Source: Mastigamoeba balamuthi
Taxonomy: Eukaryota > Evosea > Mastigamoebida > Mastigamoebidae
Direction: 5' to 3'
Assembly: GCA_902651635.1 (NCBI GenBank)
Contig: CACRSC010000021.1
Location: forward strand, 118,630-182,629
DNA: 64,000 bases
A program made the position numbers and the translations under genes. Shown piece after piece: positions 34,690-45,087 of this stretch (positions within the stretch are counted from its first letter, which is position 1; every line of letters starts with the position of its first letter). The notes under the pieces are model-generated. The model saw only the letters and a program-made list of their open reading frames with translations, searched no databases and had not been told where the DNA came from.

Positions 34690-36161
34690 CACACAGCGAG
34701 CATACAAATGCCACAACACGCACTCACTAGAATAGAGTCGCATTCGCCCTGAGTGTTCAAATCAACAATGTCGATTCCGTTTTTTGCCCTCGAATGCCCG
34801 TCTTTTGCTCTTTTTAATGTGAAGCCACTCTCTTTATCTGACCTCTTCCTCAGCCACGCAGAACGCCCGGAGTTCTGGGCTGTGACAGTGGCTACAGATG
34901 GTCCTGATCCCCAAATGGGAGTCTACGAACTCGTTATCCTACTGTTACCAGTTGGCTGTGCTGGCCACAGTCGTATTCTCTACAATGAATTCCTTGCATG
35001 TTGATTGCACAGCGTAGTGGTGGAGGCAGAAGATACTTGCGGTGAACTTCCCACCGAATTCAGTGTACGTGCGCAGAAGTGCTGTGAACTACATGCACTC
35101 TGGGATTGTTCACGGAAGCACGCGAATTCCGAGAAGTTTCCGCGTCTGTCTCAGTGTAATTCACGTTGTCGCTGGCCGGTCCTTCGTATGTCACGCATCA
35201 CCCCATCACACGAGCTGCGAGTTCCTTGCTGCCGCGGTTCTCTACAGAGGGCTTCCCACCATCTTTTTCCTCGAACGTAGCAGGTGCCGCCGACCATTCG
35301 TGGAGGTTGCTTCGTGTTCGTGAAGGACAAGGGCTGATTGGGGCACTTGCGGACTCAAAGCCAGAAGGGGGAAAGGGTGGCACGTCCACATTGGTCTGTA
35401 CACCGTGAGGAACCTCATGCACTGCCTGAGGCCCAGATCGGAATCGACTGCCGCTCACATGCGGGTGTAGACACAATCAACTACGCGTGGCTAGAGGCCA
35501 AGAGCTCTGCGGGCATTGCTGCCCAGGGCTTGGAGGTCGTGAGAGTGGCGGGCAACCCACTGGGCACAGGCTTCGCAGAGGGGCCCAGGCGGCATCTGTC
35601 TGCCAGGCCAAGTAGTCGACGAGGCAGACGGCTGCGATTCGCTGGGAGACGCGGGAGTCGCCGAGGTCGCGGAGCATGAACACGGAAAGGTCGGCCACCC
35701 CGGCGAGCTAGCTGTACGTATAGGTCCACGTGGGCCCCGAGAACGTCGCAGGCACTGGCCCCTGTGCAGAGTTACTCGCGCAGAATGCCCTGGCCACTTG
35801 CTTGCAGCTGTGCCATGTCCGACTTCCCGAAGTACGTATCTTCCAGAGGCTGTAAACAGGGTGTTTGCGCAGCAGGGCGGGTTCACACGTTTCGGTGTGC
35901 AGGAGGAGCGGAGCCACAAATGCCCCGCCTACGGCCACCAGAGGGCTTCTCGACTATGTAATCTCATCTTCAACAAAGAACAGCACCGCACTAGGGTAAC
36001 TCTGGTTCAGCCACAGGGTGCTGAGTCAGTGACTCCTTATTCTCCTTGTCATTTAATTGTCCAGTCGGAGTATGCCGACATGCAGTGCGATTGATGTCCG
36101 TGTCATTTCTGCCGAGAAAGGCCCATCAACTACTCAAAATGGGTTGAGCGCACCCCGCCGA
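34690..36161. other. Intergenic between MFS copies 2 and 3; weak coding remnant
   Basis: About 1.5 kb without an intact gene. On the minus strand at about 35,480-35,940 short protein-like stretches in more than one frame (for example MADLSVFMLRDLGDSRVSQR) hint at an old coding sequence, too broken to identify. The rest shows nothing. Confidence 0.3.
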
Positions 36162-36253
36162 TACCGGATCCGGCAAACGTGCAGCGATTCTCTGCGCTTC
36201 TTTGCCTCGTAGCCCCGGTGAGGCAGCTCTGACCCGCGGTCCTAGACCACGCC
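36162..36253 (+). promoter_or_regulatory. 5' flank shared with MFS copy 2
   Basis: This is the counterpart of 32,741-32,842, with the same two conserved blocks. Between them the sequences differ by substitutions and small length changes, so the similarity is not a very recent copy. Confidence 0.45.
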
Positions 36254-36312
36254 CCCGATATCGGTGTCACAACTTTATTAATCGGAACAGCGTTGGTAAC
36301 TAGCGAGTCAAG

Positions 36313-38091
36313 ATGCAGAGTGCGCCCACGGACTCCGGCAGCGCCACAGGGGCGGTGGACACGGTGGACACAGTAGTGGTGATCGAGGTTGGAGCCTCGA
36401 CAACAGAGGAGGGAGGCCCTGGCTGCCCCGCGGCGGTGACGGTCATCGAGCACACGCCAAAGACGACGGACCCCAAGCAGGAGGCCAAGCGGGAGCCGCT
36501 GGGGCTGCGGCTGACGGTGCTGACGGTGCTGCTGGTGGTCATGTCGCTGAGCGTGATGTTCATCGAGATGTGCCTGGTGCCTGCGCTGCCCCAGATGCGC
36601 GAGGAGTGGCCCGACAAGAGCGAGTGGATCCCCTGGGTTCTCAGCTCCTACACCATCGTCGGCGCCATCTGGACCTCCATCAGCGGCTCCCTCACCGACA
36701 TCTTCGGCCCCAAGTGGATCATGATCGGCAGCCTCGTGCTCTACTCCATCGGCCAGCTCATGGCGGCCCTCTGCACCAAGTCGAGGGGCATCTTCCTGCT
36801 GCTCGCTGCCCGTGCCGTGCAGGGCCTGGGCACCGGGGCTTCGGAGCTGAGCGTCACGATCATCAACAAGCTGTATCCCAGGGCCTACCGCGAGCCCCTC
36901 ATTGCAATGTGCATGAGCACGCTCACCATTGGAATGAGTCTCGGCCTCGTCGGTGGTGCCGCGGCCCTGGAGAAGATAGAGTGGAACGAGCTGTTCTGGG
37001 TGACGTTCCCCATCATGCTGGTGCTCGTAGTGGCCTTCTACTTCGTTATGCCGGGCCCCACGCTGTCGGACCTGATCTGCGGCAAAAAGACCAACTCGGT
37101 CTCCAACGCAAAGGATGTCGAGCTCGCCCCGCCCAGGGCGGAGAAGAAGCCGGCGGAGGAGAAGAAGTCGCTGAGGGACGTCGACTGGCTGGGGGCCGGA
37201 CTGCTGACGATCGGCTGCGTGGCGTTCCTGATGAGCCTGACGTTCAGCGAGTCACACGGTTGGAAGAGCGGCATCACGTTGGGTCTCCTTCTCGGAGGCT
37301 CTGCCTTCATCGTGGCCACGGTCCTCTGGGAGCTGCGCACACCCAAGCCCCTGATTCCGATTCGCATGCTGTTCAACAGGGCGCAGGCCTCTGTTGCAGT
37401 TATCACGTTTCTATCAGGTGTGGCGGGATTCAGCATGTTCCAGATGCTGCCCAGCCTCTACGTCTCGCCCTTCATGGAGTACAAGGTCACCAGACAGCTC
37501 TACAGCGGCCTCTACATGCTGCCTTTCGGCGCCATGGGCGTGCTGTCTGCCATCGTCGGGACCAAGGCGGGCAGATGGGCCGGCTATCCCATCGTCATCA
37601 TCATCTCGACGGCGTTCTGCGTCGTCTGCTCGGGCCTCTACATTGTGTTCCACGACACTATCGTGCAGACAGTCCTACTCAATGCGGTCCTCGGCACCGG
37701 CTTTGGCATCGCCGTCATCTGTCTTCTCAACTACCTCTCGGTCATCACGCCGAGGGAGAAGTTCGGGTCCATCTCGGGCATGAACATGCTGCTGCGCTTC
37801 ATCGGAGGGTCGCTGGGCCCCGTCTTCGTGGACCTCATCATGAACAAGGACACGGTCACGGTTCCCGTCTACGGCGAGATGTTCCTTCCCGACGCGTTCC
37901 ACAACGGGTTCATTTTCCTGACGGTGTGCTGGGGCGCCTGCTGGCTCTCGACGTTCCTCATGCCCAGGAAGTTCGCCATCTTCACCAAGGAGGGGCGCGA
38001 GTACCTGGCCAAGATGAGGAGCAAGGTCGACAATCAGGCTCAGCAGGAGTCGGAAGAGACCCCCCAGTCCACCACTCAATCCACGGCATAA
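36313..38091 (+). CDS. MFS transporter, DHA2-like, copy 3
   Basis: A single exon of 592 residues, starting MQSAPTDSGSATG. The order of parts is as in copy 2. The central loop has lost or never gained the Asn-Ala run (SVSNAKDVEL), which accounts for part of the length difference. Motif A (GSLTDIFGPKW) and the signature VQGLGTGASELSVTIINKLY are intact, and no break is seen, so all three copies look functional. It lies in direct orientation about 1.6 kb after copy 2 and shares its 5' flank, indicating tandem duplication. Confidence 0.82.
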   Translation: MQSAPTDSGSATGAVDTVDTVVVIEVGASTTEEGGPGCPAAVTVIEHTPKTTDPKQEAKREPLGLRLTVLTVLLVVMSLSVMFIEMCLVPALPQMREEWPDKSEWIPWVLSSYTIVGAIWTSISGSLTDIFGPKWIMIGSLVLYSIGQLMAALCTKSRGIFLLLAARAVQGLGTGASELSVTIINKLYPRAYREPLIAMCMSTLTIGMSLGLVGGAAALEKIEWNELFWVTFPIMLVLVVAFYFVMPGPTLSDLICGKKTNSVSNAKDVELAPPRAEKKPAEEKKSLRDVDWLGAGLLTIGCVAFLMSLTFSESHGWKSGITLGLLLGGSAFIVATVLWELRTPKPLIPIRMLFNRAQASVAVITFLSGVAGFSMFQMLPSLYVSPFMEYKVTRQLYSGLYMLPFGAMGVLSAIVGTKAGRWAGYPIVIIISTAFCVVCSGLYIVFHDTIVQTVLLNAVLGTGFGIAVICLLNYLSVITPREKFGSISGMNMLLRFIGGSLGPVFVDLIMNKDTVTVPVYGEMFLPDAFHNGFIFLTVCWGACWLSTFLMPRKFAIFTKEGREYLAKMRSKVDNQAQQESEETPQSTTQSTA

Positions 38092-38974
38092 CACTCAGCG
38101 AGCACGCATCTAGAACGTCACACATTCAGATTAATAGAACAGATTTTCCATAACTTTGCGGAATCCGACCTGAAGGGGTAACAATTTTGCTTTGCCGAAA
38201 CCAGGTCTGCTTTACATTCGGCGCTTCATGCTCAGGAAGGCAGCCCTGTGGGCCACAGCCTGTGCCTGCTGGGGAACGTTTCACTCTTGCACGAGTGGGA
38301 GATTCACCCAATCGGGAGACTGCCTCTCTCGAGCGGGGCACAAACAACGACTATGGCATGCCAGAAATAACATCGAACATCGTTAACATTGGCCTACTGC
38401 GACACCAGATCTGATGCACTGCCACACTGCCAGTTAGCACGACACCCAATGTCTCCCAAGAGGTCCGCATCGTAATGGGAGCTCCAGTTCCTCGTTGCGA
38501 GGGCTGAGTGGGGAACTTGCCGCACTCAGGGGGTGCGCACAGCCGCAGCGAAAAGCAGTGCGAGCAGTAGAACCAATAAGAAGGTCGAGTCTGCTACGAA
38601 GGCCCAGGGGGCCAGGGGATGCGTAGGGTCGGGCGGTGTAACCAGCGGTTGCAGAGACAGGACACTACATTCTGCTTGGTTACGTGCAGAACAACCCTCG
38701 TCTATGCCACCACACAAGTGTTGTGCCTCGCAATCGCAATTGAGCCTAGAAATGCAGCACAGCAGGGCTGCATTACCCCTATCTGTACAGGGCCGTTGAG
38801 CAACACCGCCATTCCTCAATGCCGTCTCAGCCTCGCGGTGCACAGATTAGCCACTGACAGGCACCAAGGTGGTGCCTTGCAACCCAATCCCAACGAAATA
38901 CCGTAGCACGCGGCACTGATGTTGGCTGCTCTGCTTAATCTTGCCTGCTGGCTCCATTGTGGTTGTGGGCTCTG
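38092..38974. other. Intergenic, no gene seen
   Basis: This separates convergent MFS copy 3 and the PHD-finger gene. Short frames on both strands look like chance. No repeat was recognised. Confidence 0.45.
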
Positions 38975-41830
38975 CTACTGGTAATGGCGCTTGGCCAGGG
39001 GGCGCAGCCCCAGGCGGCTTCTGTGCTCCACCTCGGCCATCCGCGCTATCTCCTCATCGTCGTCAGAGTCCCCCCGCGCCCCCTTGCCGCTGGCGCCGCC
39101 CTGCTTGGCCTGCAGCCTCGCCGACGCCCTCGTCGCCGCTGCCCTCCGCGGCATCGCCCTCGCCCCCCGCGGCGGCCTCTCGTCCTCGTCGTCCTCGTCG
39201 TCGTCCTCGCCCTCGTCCTCACTCGACGACTCGCTCGACGAGGACGACGACGACCCGCTGCTCGCAGACGTGTTGCCCGCGCTGCTCGACGCGCGGCTCG
39301 CGGTCTTGTAGTCCTCGTCCTCGTCGGAGCTGTTCTTGTCGCGCTCGCCCTCGGACTCGTCGTCGCTCGAGCTGCGCTGCTCCTCGGCCATCGCGTGCAC
39401 GCGCGCCCTGCCCGCCGCCTTGGCCCCGCGGTCCCCGCTGGCCGCGGCAGCGCCGTCTGCCTTGGACTCGCAGTACGGGCAGATCCACTCGCCCCGGGGC
39501 ACGCGGCTGAGGTTGACGCAGTGCACGTGGTAGACGCGCGGGCAGCGGTCGCAGCAGAGCAGCTTGCCCGTCCCGTTGCAGACCTCGCACTGCTCCTTGG
39601 ACCTGCTCGCGAGCTCCTGCTCGGCGCGCTTGCACCCCGCGCAGAACCAGTCCTCCTCGGGCGTCCGCTTGAGCCCCGCGCACGCGAGGTGCCACGCGCG
39701 CTTGCAGTGCACGCAGCGGATCAGGCGCGACTTGAGGTCCCCGCGCTTGCACTGCTTGCAGACCGAGATCCACGGGCAGATGCCGTGGTACTGCCTGCAC
39801 GCCACCGCCACCTGCGACGGCGTCCGCGCGCCCGCCACCCGCGCCTCCCAGGCCTCGCGCCCCGCGGGCTCCCAGTCCTTGGGGGCGTCCAGCGCCGACC
39901 CGCGTATGCCCCCGTGCAGCTGCAGCAGCTTCGCCACGACCTCTGCCAGCGTCGCCGCGCTGTCCAGCCCCTTGCGCCACTCCTCCCTCGCCTCCTTGAA
40001 GTCCTGCAGAGAGACGGTGAGGCGCTGTTGTGAGCCGGGAGGTGGGGCGGGGGTTGGCCAGTGCGAGAGCCGCACGGGGGTGATGAAGTCGTCCTCGAGC
40101 TTGTCCTCGATGATGGCGACGAGGTCGGCGACCGCTGCGATCGAGAACGGCCGCACCGACTCCGGGACGGCGGCGGACAGGTCCACGTCCATCGGCATCG
40201 TCTCGTCCGCCCCCTGCGCTGCCTGTGCCTCCTGCGCTGCCGCAGGGGCCTCGCCGCCCTCGTGCTGCTCTCCCTGGCCCTCGGCGGGCTTGGCGGCAGC
40301 GTCCTGGCCCTCGGCAGCAGCGCTGGCCGGGGGCTTGGGGAGCGCGGGGGGCGGGCACTGCAGGTCGATCTGCGGGAGCACGTCGGCGGCGCCCTCGGGC
40401 ACGCCGAGCATCTCGCGCAGCGGGCGCAGGCCGTCGACGACACGCTGCTCCGTGTTGGTCAGCACCCTGTCGAGCGCCTTCTCGCGGACGCCCTTGATGT
40501 CGAGCCACCGCATGATCGCCTCGTACTGCTCGCGCGTCGCCACCGCGTGCCACGCGCCGCCGCCGCAGCCGCCCGCGGGGTCCTCGACCAGCAGGAAGCG
40601 GCCCTCGAACAGCCAGTACCTCCGCATCGCGCGGTCGCAGCCCAGGCACGGCGTCCGCAGCACGTTGAGCGCGCGCGCCTCGGCCGCGTCCAGCTGGCGC
40701 TCGCGCTCCTCGCGCTCCTGCGCGGCCTTGCGCTCGCGGGCCTCCTTGGTCTTCTGCGCCCGCGTCGTCGCCGCCGCCACGGCCTCGCCGGCCCCCGCGG
40801 GCTCGGAGCTGAGGTCGAGCTCCTTCTTCTCGCGCGCGAGCTCCTTCTTCTGCGCCTTGATCTCGGCGAGCTCGGCCACGCAGGCGTCGACGCGGTCGCG
40901 GGCGGCGTCGGTGTCGAGGACGTCGTCGCAGAGCGCCCGCGTGACCTTGAGCCGCAGCGCCGGCGTCAGCTCGAAGTAGTCGCGCTCCTCGAGCGCGTCG
41001 ATCAGCTGCTTCTTCTCGGCGTCGTTTGCGCGCAGCGTAGCCTCGAAGCGCCGGCGCACGAGCTCCCAGCACGTCGTCTCGTCGACGTCGTCCTCGTCGG
41101 CGTCGGCGCTGCCCTCGGCCCGCAGCAGCGTGCGCAGCAGGTTGCTGTTGAGCGCCGCCACCCACGCGCAGGCCTCGCGCGTCGGCGCCGCAGAGAACAC
41201 GCGCGCCAGCAGCGGGACGGCCGGCGCGGGCTCGGGGCGCACGAGCAGCGACCCGAAGCTCGACAGGAACTGCCACACGCAGAGCAGCTCGCCGATGTCG
41301 ACCGCCGACGTCGTCGTCAGCAGCGTCGGCGCGGGCCACACGGGCACCGCCTTCTTCTTGGCCGCCAGGATCGCCGCGCGCTCCTCGTCGTCGACGGGGT
41401 ACTTGACCTTGGTCGACGCCGAGGCGGCGGTGGCGGCAGCCGTGGCCTGCAGCTCGCGGGGCGCGTTGTCGAGCTCGTCGCAGACGAGGCGCAGCAGCTG
41501 GCGGCGCGTGGAGCTCTCCTCCCTCTGCACGCGCTTCCTCCGCTCGTCCTTGCTGAGCAGCTCGAGCTCCCTGCGCGCCTTGTCGATGGCCGACTTGGGG
41601 TAGGCGTACTGCACGATAGAGACCTGCCGCTTGGAGCCGCCCTCGTCCTTGTCCTTGCGGTCCTTGTGGTGGTGGTGGTGCCTGTGGTGGTGCTTGCCCT
41701 CGCGCTCGCTCTCGTCGCCGCTGCCGGCGTGCTTGGACTTCTTCCGGCTCGGCTGCTCGTCCTCGTCGGCCTCCGCCCCGCCCTCGTCGTCGCTCTTGCT
41801 GGCCACCAGCGGCTGGTTCTGCCGCTTTTT
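38975..41830 (-). CDS. DDT- and PHD-finger chromatin protein (possibly the 3' part of a larger gene)
   Basis: Exons 41830-40076 and 40003-38975 give about 927 residues. A His/Lys/Asp-rich start leads to a DDT-like segment (DIGELLCVWQFLSSFGSLL), a WHIM-like stretch (YFELTPALRLKVTRALCDDV), a WHIM2-like block (CDRAMRRYWLFEGRFLLVED), then two zinc fingers. The first is CKQC to WFCAGC. The second is a clear PHD finger (CEVCNGTGKLLCCDRCPRVY to WICPYC). An acidic, Ser-rich tail follows. This set is typical of proteins that partner ISWI-type remodelers or read histone tails. No in-frame ATG lies near the 5' end, and an acceptor-like CAG precedes 41830, so at least one upstream exon is required. The 72-nt intron has no stop and is a multiple of three. 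Confidence 0.78.
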   Translation of the reverse strand, partial: KKRQNQPLVASKSDDEGGAEADEDEQPSRKKSKHAGSGDESEREGKHHHRHHHHHKDRKDKDEGGSKRQVSIVQYAYPKSAIDKARRELELLSKDERRKRVQREESSTRRQLLRLVCDELDNAPRELQATAAATAASASTKVKYPVDDEERAAILAAKKKAVPVWPAPTLLTTTSAVDIGELLCVWQFLSSFGSLLVRPEPAPAVPLLARVFSAAPTREACAWVAALNSNLLRTLLRAEGSADADEDDVDETTCWELVRRRFEATLRANDAEKKQLIDALEERDYFELTPALRLKVTRALCDDVLDTDAARDRVDACVAELAEIKAQKKELAREKKELDLSSEPAGAGEAVAAATTRAQKTKEARERKAAQEREERERQLDAAEARALNVLRTPCLGCDRAMRRYWLFEGRFLLVEDPAGGCGGGAWHAVATREQYEAIMRWLDIKGVREKALDRVLTNTEQRVVDGLRPLREMLGVPEGAADVLPQIDLQCPPPALPKPPASAAAEGQDAAAKPAEGQGEQHEGGEAPAAAQEAQAAQGADETMPMDVDLSAAVPESVRPFSIAAVADLVAIIEDKLEDDFITPVRLSHWPTPAPPPGSQQRLTVSLQDFKEAREEWRKGLDSAATLAEVVAKLLQLHGGIRGSALDAPKDWEPAGREAWEARVAGARTPSQVAVACRQYHGICPWISVCKQCKRGDLKSRLIRCVHCKRAWHLACAGLKRTPEEDWFCAGCKRAEQELASRSKEQCEVCNGTGKLLCCDRCPRVYHVHCVNLSRVPRGEWICPYCESKADGAAAASGDRGAKAAGRARVHAMAEEQRSSSDDESEGERDKNSSDEDEDYKTASRASSSAGNTSASSGSSSSSSSESSSEDEGEDDDEDDEDERPPRGARAMPRRAAATRASARLQAKQGGASGKGARGDSDDDEEIARMAEVEHRSRLGLRPLAKRHYQ

Positions 41831-41902
41831 CTGCGCGCCCGTGTGGGAGGTTGGCGTCAATTACGAGATTCAATTGATAATTGTAGCGCCAGGGGACTTA
41901 TT

Positions 41903-43590
41903 TCAAGCAGCGATGCGCGCCTTGACGTGGAAGACCGTCTTCCAGTGCTCACCCACGGCGTCGGCGAGCCTGACGACTACCTCGAGGGGCTCCTCCTTCT
42001 TCTTGGCCCTGCAGCCCTCGCAGTAGCACGAGCCCTTGCAGACAGGGCACTCGCGGTCCGTCTTGAACGCCTGCAGCGTCTGCCCGAACACCGCGCAGAG
42101 GCAGCTGCGGCACCAGTGGCGCGAGCACCGGTGGCACTTGATGATCAGGCCCTGGGCCACGCGGTTCTCCTCGTCCGTGCGCTTGCGCCCGCGCGGGTAC
42201 TTGGGCACCAGCCTGCATATGTGGCACGACGCCCTTCGCCACTTCTCCTCGTCCGCTGCAGCCACCGCTCGACGTCAGGGCCACCGCACGCAGGGCTGGA
42301 GAGGGTTGCCAGAGAGCCAGGGAGCCCCGTACGTGTTTCGTAGACCTCGCTGCTCTTCGCTGCCTTAGCGGTCTGCAGCCGCGCACGTTCACAGTTGACT
42401 TAGAAAAAAGGAGGCCACCAGGCCCGCATTGCAGGACCGCCCAGAGCCCCTGCTGCTCTGCGTGTGTGCGCACGAGGCCAGCGATGAACTTGCTCGAGGA
42501 GAAGGCGGGGTAGTTCTTGGCAATGAAGTCCACGACGAACTTGTAGTTGCATAGCAGCTTCGTCTCCGAGTCGCTCCCCAGCGACAGCTGCGCAGCGGCA
42601 ACACACACAAGGGGTGGAGGGAAGCAGCGGGGCGGGCAGTCAGAGGAGACTACGCCCAGCACGCGAGACGCAGAGGGGCAGGCCTAGGGGGCCACGCACG
42701 TTGGGCACAATGTCGTCGTACGAGGCGTCCTGGGGCCCCTCAGTCAGCGCCCGCGCGGTGCCCAGCGCCAGCGACGCCCGCCTGCAGCAACACGCAGCCC
42801 CGGTGTGAGCGGCGAGGGGCGGTGGCCGTGGCGAGGCCGCACCAGAGGAAGACGTTGTTGACAGACTTGTACGAGGGGTGCGAGGCCGACAGCCAGAACT
42901 CCCCGTGGTCGCCCTTGGCGCAGATCACATAGTCACCGTAGGGGAACTTTGCCCACTCAGCCGCCCACTCGGGCGTCTCGACTGCGTGCCCAACACAGCG
43001 CAGTTTTCCCGGCGCGCGAGACACGTAAGAGAGAGGAAAAAAGCGATGCAAAAACCGTCTGGAGAGTTTTGCCCTCGTCTGCAGAGACGGCAGCAATCAA
43101 TTGACTCGCCGCCCCCCACGCGATGCGAGCCGACGCGTATCAACCGACACGGATGGGATGGCGGCGGGGCGCACAGATGCTCCACGCAGTGACGCGGAAG
43201 TACACTCGCAGCGAGTGCGCGTCTGCGCCGGGCGCCACGACAGACGCGGTGCCCACCAGCGGCGCGCGCGTGTCGAGCGTGCAGCCCACTCCGTACACGT
43301 CTGCCCACGCAAACACGCCGCGCAGACGGTTCTCGCTCAGCCTCGCGCGCCGCGCAGGGCACACGGTACGCGGGGGGGCCTGCGGCACCCGTGAAAGCGA
43401 AGTCGGTGGCGAGGTAGACGGGCGCGTGGCCGGCGGGCGCCGCCCGAGCGAAGGCGGCGCTGAGGTCGGCGTCCAGGGAGCCGGGCTCGCCCATCAGCTC
43501 TGGTCCGGGGCGTCAGGGGAGGCCGGGGGAGGGCCGTGGGGGGGGCAGGGCACGGTAGATGGGGATCTTGGGCGGCTTGGGGACTTCCAT
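41903..43590 (-). CDS. zf-4CXXC_R1 (CDCA7-type) zinc-finger protein
   Basis: A multi-exon gene starting at the ATG at 43590 (MEVPKPPKIPIY). The first intron (43553-43501) joins to QLMGEPGSLDADLSAAF. Middle exons include ETPEWAAEWAKFPYGDYVI (about 42,980-42,850), a segment ending DASYDDIVPN, and LSLGSDSETKLLCNYKFVVD. The junction after exon 2 is not resolved. The last exon holds the diagnostic zinc-binding domain (CHICRLVPKYPRGRKR, IIKCHRCSRHWCRSCL, CPVCKGSCYCEGC). This domain is the one in CDCA7 and the MAO-A repressor R1, linked to HELLS-type remodeling and DNA methylation in animals and plants. Read straight through, it stops at 41903. A donor inside the last exon could instead splice to the DDT/PHD frame 70-150 nt downstream. 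Confidence 0.65.
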
Positions 43591-44048
43591 CGCAACTCCG
43601 CGCCCAAAAGGCTCACTTTCAACAATGCGCCCAGCAAAGAGATCTAAATATCGGGATTCGTAATAATATCCCCCCCGGGTTCGCGGGACCCGCCCCCTCT
43701 CTCGCGTTGCAGCGCTGGCGGGAAGCGGAGACCGCTGTTTCTACCCGCCGGAACATAGCAGGGGGCGTTCTGTTAGACGCCCAAGTACCATTTTTGGATC
43801 CAAGGATCGCTTGCGGATGGGATGACGAAAATGAAGCGGTGGGTCTCAATTGGTAAAAAGTCGCCCTGCAATCCTTGCATGGATGTGGTCAGCTTGGTTC
43901 CCACCTCGGCCATACAGTCAGCACCACGTATCCGGTCTTTTTCCTGATCAATGACGTGGTGATCGTCGAAATATCGCCCGCTCGCCCAACAGGGTCCAGC
44001 TGACTGGATCATCCGACAGAGGGCCAACGACAACGCCCGCCAGCCGAA
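43591..44048. other. Divergent spacer, no gene seen
   Basis: This lies between the zf-4CXXC_R1 gene (-) and the first CxxC-family gene (+). No coding frame or motif was accepted. Confidence 0.4.
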
Positions 44049-45087
44049 ATGCCCACGCGCACCGAGCGCGTATTCGCGGCGTTCCAGGGCCCCGTCCTGA
44101 GCGTCGACAGCCCCGTCGTGCACATGTACCGCAGCTACACGGCTGAGCTGCTCGTCCCGCGTCGCTGGCGCCTCGCACTCGGTCTGAGCACCCGCGACGT
44201 GTTCCGCTCGCTGCTGCACGCCAGCGTCCGCGCAGAGCCCTCGCCCGCGTCGCCCCCGCTCCGCTGCGCGCAGTGCGCCGGCGTCGTCGAGCTGAGCGGC
44301 ACGTGGCGGCACCCCGAGCGGCTGCCCGACGACCTCGAGAGCTACTGCACGGCCCTGCGCTCCAAGTGCACGTCGTCGCGCAGGCACCTCAAGGCCGCCA
44401 CGCTGGTGCTGACCGCAGACGTGGGCGGCGTGACGGTCTGCAGCGACAGGTTCGCCGTCTTCGCCCGCGAGCCCGGGAGGTACAAGAAAGGGCACTCGGA
44501 GCAGAGCGAGCAACTGCACGCGGGCCAGAACCGGAAACCGCGGCCTGCCGGTGATCTCGTCACCGTGGGTGCTTGGGCGGGCGCCGAGCCGACGAGGGAC
44601 CTCTGGCTCCGCTCCGGTGCGACTCTACAAGCGCTTCGAACAATTTTGGGGAACGGGACTGACGTCTTTTTCCCAACCGCTTCTCAACCATTCTACCCCC
44701 GACCGCGTCTTGGCTTCCAGGGCTGATGCTGACGGTGGAGATCATCAAGCCGGTGCCCAACGACCTGCCGCCGTGCTCCAAGTGCATGGTGGAGGGCGTC
44801 TCGAGGGCGCTGCAGATGGTCCCCGGCTTCCTGATGCAGAAGAGCTGCGTCAGGGGCGGACTGGGTGGGTGGAATGAATGCGCAGTACACCCCCAGCCCG
44901 ACACTGACCCTCCAGCCACGCGGCGCGCACAGATATGATGGTGTTCGTGCGGGCGTACAGAACCGCGGAGGACGCGGCTGAGGGCGACCTGGTCTGCCAG
45001 CGGTTCAGCAGGAACATTGTCCACAACCCCCTGAACATCGACGTCTCGGGCGTCGTCACTCTGCTCGCGCGCTGCAACAGCTGGTGA
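44049..45087 (+). CDS. Unknown CxxC-containing protein, copy 1
   Basis: Three exons (44049-44550, 44721-44864, 44933-45087) give 266 residues, and each junction is phase 1. Visible features are LRCAQC near residue 75, KCTSSRRHL, and a strand-rich stretch (AATLVLTADVGGVTVCSDRF, AVFAREP) that looks like an Ig- or E-set-like beta-sandwich. A second CxxC (PPCSKC) and the ending LLARCNSW follow. There is no signal peptide or membrane segment, so it is probably intracellular. I do not recognise the family. The gene at 62,688-63,687 is a diverged relative. It could be a DNA-binding or signalling beta-sandwich, but that is a guess. Confidence 0.6.

Noticed and set aside
39219-41873. 884-residue minus-strand frame overlapping the DDT/PHD gene
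   Set aside because: It is Arg/Gly/Ala-rich without motifs, whereas the neighbouring frame has DDT and PHD signatures.
44049-45087. Assigning the CxxC family to a named transcription-factor class (Rel, p53 or CSL-like)
   Set aside because: Only a general beta-strand pattern is visible and no family signature was found.
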